Part shown: one piece after another, positions 22,571 to 24,748 of the stretch | Position numbering within the stretch: the first letter of the stretch is position 1 | Layout of the letters: every line of letters begins with the position of its first letter | Assembly (NCBI GenBank): GCA_001916715.1 | Contig: MNSZ01000071.1 | Coordinates: 1-24,748, forward strand | Direction of reading: 5' to 3' | Origin: Firmicutes bacterium CAG:24053_14 | GTDB taxonomy: Bacteria > Bacillota > Clostridia > Oscillospirales > Oscillospiraceae | DNA: 24,748 bases | Position numbers and translations under genes: made by a program | Notes under the pieces: model-generated | What the model was told of the DNA's origin: nothing | Database searches by the model: none | The model's input: only the letters and a program-made list of their open reading frames with translations

Positions 22571-23025
22571 TTCACATACTCCTTGATGACGCTGCGGGCC
22601 GTGTCGGTGTCGGAGCTGACGCACAGCACCACGCAGGTGCCGTAGGTCTCAAAGATCGCGCTGTTGATGCGGTCCACCTCGGCGGGCAGATACCGCTCCA
22701 TCTCGGTTTTCTGGCTGTCCAGGAACTCCTGCATGGATGCCCGCAGCGCCGCCGCGTCATCGCCGCTCTTGCACTGGATGACGAATACCTCCTCGGCTGT
22801 GGAGCCGGAGGACATATAGGCCGCCGCCGTGCAGCCCTCGGGCAGTTGGAAGTAGTAGCCCAGCTCCTCGTCGGAAATGGCGGTCAGCTCGGATTCAAAG
22901 GATACCTTCTCCACCAGCGCCTTGGCCAGGCCCTGGGCATCCACTGCGGTGTCCTTCTGCTGGCCGCAGGCGGTCAGTGCTGCCACGGACATCACGGCAA
23001 GCAGCATCGAAATGATACGTTTCAT
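22567..23025 (-). CDS. DUF4358-like lipoprotein
   Basis: The 152-residue precursor has a lipoprotein signal: MKRIISMLLAVMSVAALTAC with the lipobox LTAC, so the mature protein starts at the cysteine and is lipid-anchored outside the membrane. The remainder ('FYFQLPEGCTAAAYMSSGS'-like segment, then 'EEVFVIQCKSGDDAAALRAS') matches the pattern of DUF4358 proteins, which are often found with MBOAT/DHHW genes in Clostridia. GAGGAG lies 7 bases before ATG 23025. It is the first gene of the acylation operon and overlaps the next by 4 bases (GTGA). Its role there is unknown. Confidence 0.82.
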   Translation of the reverse strand: MKRIISMLLAVMSVAALTACGQQKDTAVDAQGLAKALVEKVSFESELTAISDEELGYYFQLPEGCTAAAYMSSGSTAEEVFVIQCKSGDDAAALRASMQEFLDSQKTEMERYLPAEVDRINSAIFETYGTCVVLCVSSDTDTARSVIKEYVK

Positions 23026-23101
23026 AAAAGCTCTCCTCAATCATTTTTCTCTGCGCAGGCCCCTTGCCTGCGGCGGGAAGGGCAGACTTTCCCGACTACG
23101 T

Positions 23102-23130
23102 ATTATAGTACAAACCGCCCCAAAGGAAAA
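23102..23130 (-). promoter_or_regulatory. Possible promoter of the acylation operon
   Basis: On the minus strand a perfect TATAAT (23107-23102) has a poor -35 (TTTTCC) 17 bases upstream. The leader before the lipoprotein ATG would be about 70 bases. Regulation may need an activator. Confidence 0.4.
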
Positions 23131-23246
23131 GTGCCAAATTGTAACAAAGCAGTTAATTTTCCGGAAAGACTTTTGGCGCTCCCCCGTCCCGGTCTCCGCC
23201 CCGTTCCGGCGCAGGCTGCCCGTCCGCGCCGACACGGAACGCCCGC

Positions 23247-24044
23247 TCAGATGTAGAATTCCGTCCGCCGCAGGCCGGTGTACGGCCTGCTCTCCCGTAT
23301 CCTGCGGGATGCCGCCATGTCCACGTCTGCGTACAGCAGCTCCTCGGCGTCGCCGGCTCTGGCCAGTACCTGCCCGTTGGCATCCACCACGATGGACTCG
23401 CCGGAGAATGCCATCTCCCCCTCGCAGCCCACGCGGTTGCACATGGCGATGGCCGCGCTGTTGTGGAACGCCTGCACCCGCAGCTCCCACTCGAACATCT
23501 CCGCCGGCTCCGCCTTGGTGTTCACCGTAGGGATCAGGATGAGGTCCGCCCCCATCAGTGCCTCCGTCCGGATACTCTCGGGATAGTGCCGGTCGAAGCA
23601 CACCACGATGCCGATCCTCCCCCAGGGCGTGTCGAACACGCGGAAGCCGTCGTCCGACGGGGTGTAGTAGTCCTGCTCATAGAACTGGCAAGCCTGCGCG
23701 ATGTGTACCATCTTCTGTATGCCCGCGATCTGCCCGTCCGATCCGATGAGCAGACTTGCGTCATATGCCTTTCCGTTCTCCTCCAGATAGACGTTGGGCG
23801 ATGCCCAGATGTTCCACTCTCTGCTGGCCTTCCGGAACGCCTGCACCTCCGGCGACTCCAGCCCCAGCCGGTACCTCCGCACATCCTGCCCCTGATACTG
23901 CGGAAAAAACTCCGTCAGCTGCACCTCCGGAAACAGGATCAGGTCAGCCCCATGCTCCGCGGCCTCCCGCATCCATTCGATGCTCTGATTCAGGTTGGCC
24001 TCCACGCTCCCCTGATTTTTCATCTGCGCCAGCGCGATACGCAT
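23247..24044 (-). CDS. Carbon-nitrogen hydrolase (nitrilase superfamily, N-carbamoylputrescine amidase-like)
   Basis: The 265-residue cytoplasmic enzyme has the nitrilase catalytic triad: E40 ('LILFPEVQL'), K111 ('GIQKMVH') and C149 in 'GIVVCFDRHYPESIR'. The 'CFDRHYPE' nucleophile context and the 'FYEQDYYTPSD' loop are closest to N-carbamoylputrescine amidases and beta-ureidopropionases, which release ammonia and CO2 from N-carbamoyl amines. Relatives are about 280-300 residues, so this is slightly short at the C-terminus. GAGGG precedes the ATG by 7 bases. It is alone and divergent from prfB. The substrate is inferred from family resemblance only. Confidence 0.87.
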   Translation of the reverse strand: MRIALAQMKNQGSVEANLNQSIEWMREAAEHGADLILFPEVQLTEFFPQYQGQDVRRYRLGLESPEVQAFRKASREWNIWASPNVYLEENGKAYDASLLIGSDGQIAGIQKMVHIAQACQFYEQDYYTPSDDGFRVFDTPWGRIGIVVCFDRHYPESIRTEALMGADLILIPTVNTKAEPAEMFEWELRVQAFHNSAAIAMCNRVGCEGEMAFSGESIVVDANGQVLARAGDAEELLYADVDMAASRRIRESRPYTGLRRTEFYI

Positions 24045-24109
24045 CCGTCATCCCTCGCTTTCTGCGCCCTATCTTACCACATCCCCTCTCCCACGGCAAG
24101 ACTGCCCCC

Positions 24110-24137
24110 TTTACAAATACCTGTTTTTTGTTATAAT
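24110..24137 (+). promoter_or_regulatory. Promoter of prfB
   Basis: TTTACA (24110-24115), a 16-base spacer and a perfect TATAAT (24132-24137). The predicted start is near 24144, about 35 bases before the ATG. Confidence 0.75.
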
Positions 24138-24178
24138 AGTAAGGCTAAGGAAATATTTCATACAAGGAGATACGATAT

Positions 24179-24748
24179 ATGGCCGTTATTGAATATGACG
24201 AGTATAAGCAGAAGCTGCTGGCGCTGGAGCCCACGCTGGGCGAGCTGGAGAAGGCGCTGGGCATCCCCAAGGCCCGCGAGGAGCTGGCCGAGCTCCAGAA
24301 GGAGACGGAGCAGGACGGCTTCTGGAACGACCTGGAGCGCAGCCAGCAGGTGAGCCGTCAGGTCAAGCGTCTGGAGCACAAGATCAAAAAGCACGACAAG
24401 CTGGTGTCCGAGTGGGAGGACACTCTGACCCTCTGCGAAATGGCACAGGAGGAAGACGATCCCTCCCAGCTGGACGACGTGGTGGAGGGCTACAACACGT
24501 TGGAAAAGGAGATCAGCGAGCGCCGTCTGGCCGCCCTGCTGTCCGGTGAGTACGACGGCAACAACGCCATCCTCACCTTCCACGCCGGTGCCGGCGGCAC
24601 CGAGGCGCAGGACTGGACGGAGATGCTCTACCGCATGTATACCCGCTGGGCCGAGCGCCACGGCTACACCTACCAGCTCATGGACTACGAGGCCGGCGAC
24701 GAGGCAGGCATCAAGTCCGCCACCATCCTCATCGAGGGCGAAAACGCC
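24179..24748 (+). CDS. prfB: Peptide chain release factor 2 (partial, runs off the right edge)
   Basis: The visible 190 residues begin MAVIEYDEYKQKLL and include the helical PCRF domain ('QDGFWNDLERSQQVSRQVK', 'LDDVVEGYNTLEKEI') and the family hallmark 'ILTFHAGAGGTEAQDWTEML' near residue 135. RF2 recognises UGA and UAA in the ribosomal A site and, through a GGQ motif beyond this window, releases the finished peptide. AAGGAG lies 9 bases before the ATG. The frame is open from the start, with no in-frame TGA near codon 25, so the programmed +1 frameshift that controls RF2 in many bacteria is absent here. Confidence 0.92.
   Translation, partial: MAVIEYDEYKQKLLALEPTLGELEKALGIPKAREELAELQKETEQDGFWNDLERSQQVSRQVKRLEHKIKKHDKLVSEWEDTLTLCEMAQEEDDPSQLDDVVEGYNTLEKEISERRLAALLSGEYDGNNAILTFHAGAGGTEAQDWTEMLYRMYTRWAERHGYTYQLMDYEAGDEAGIKSATILIEGENA

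Noticed and set aside
21341..22645. 434-codon plus-strand open frame opposite DHHW protein 2
   Set aside because: Antisense of a strongly supported gene, with a His/Val/Gly-biased composition and no start signals.
23170..23245. GC-rich imperfect hairpin after the nitrilase gene (CGTTCCGGCGC with GCGCC ... GGAACG)
   Set aside because: It has a large asymmetric bulge and no T-run, so it does not qualify as a terminator.

Overview
The window looks like a chromosome segment of a GC-rich, gut-type Clostridia bacterium (Oscillospiraceae-like). This rests on strong AGGAGG ribosome binding sites, a Spo0A-type DNA-binding domain, an ECF-like sigma/anti-sigma pair, a DHHW/MBOAT acylation operon and several Firmicutes-style serine recombinases. 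No rRNA, tRNA or CRISPR array was seen.

Layout. (1) Positions 1-53 hold the last codons of a serine recombinase belonging to an element to the left. Its end abuts a sugar-nucleotide epimerase gene that appears to have lost its 3' end. (2) Positions 84-2923 (minus strand) are a glycan operon: family-2 glycosyltransferase, heptose-kinase-like GHMP kinase, truncated epimerase. (3) Positions 2971-3213 are the most interesting part. A 209-bp segment lies between perfect 17-bp inverted repeats, carries a strong outward promoter and an oppositely directed terminator, and adjoins a complete tyrosine recombinase gene. It reads as an invertible promoter (phase switch) for the glycan operon, captured here in the OFF orientation. 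(4) Positions 4204-6730 hold a stand-alone Spo0A C-terminal-like regulator divergent from an operon of sigma factor, membrane anti-sigma factor and small secreted protein.

(5) Positions 6924-14515 form an accessory island: a Rep/relaxase-like protein, a 55-residue protein, an unrecognised 584-residue protein, a large serine recombinase, and a frameshifted adenine methyltransferase with its winged-helix regulator. A degenerate second copy of the recombinase 3' end plus terminator closes the island, suggesting two elements accreted at one site. (6) Positions 14646-17063 return to backbone-like genes: a small membrane protein, a hypothetical protein, a DUF5662-like protein and a radical SAM protein. 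(7) Positions 17087-18757 are lower in GC and partly decayed: a shortened NUDIX gene, a HicB/DinB-like gene and a gene fragment. (8) Positions 18758-23025 are a minus-strand operon for O-acylation of a surface polymer: DUF4358-like lipoprotein, DHHW protein, MBOAT acyltransferase, second DHHW protein. (9) A nitrilase-superfamily hydrolase and the start of prfB, apparently without the programmed frameshift, end the window.

Functionally, two surface-modification systems (glycan operon and acylation operon) are interspersed with mobile DNA. The glycan operon appears to be under recombinase-controlled ON/OFF switching.
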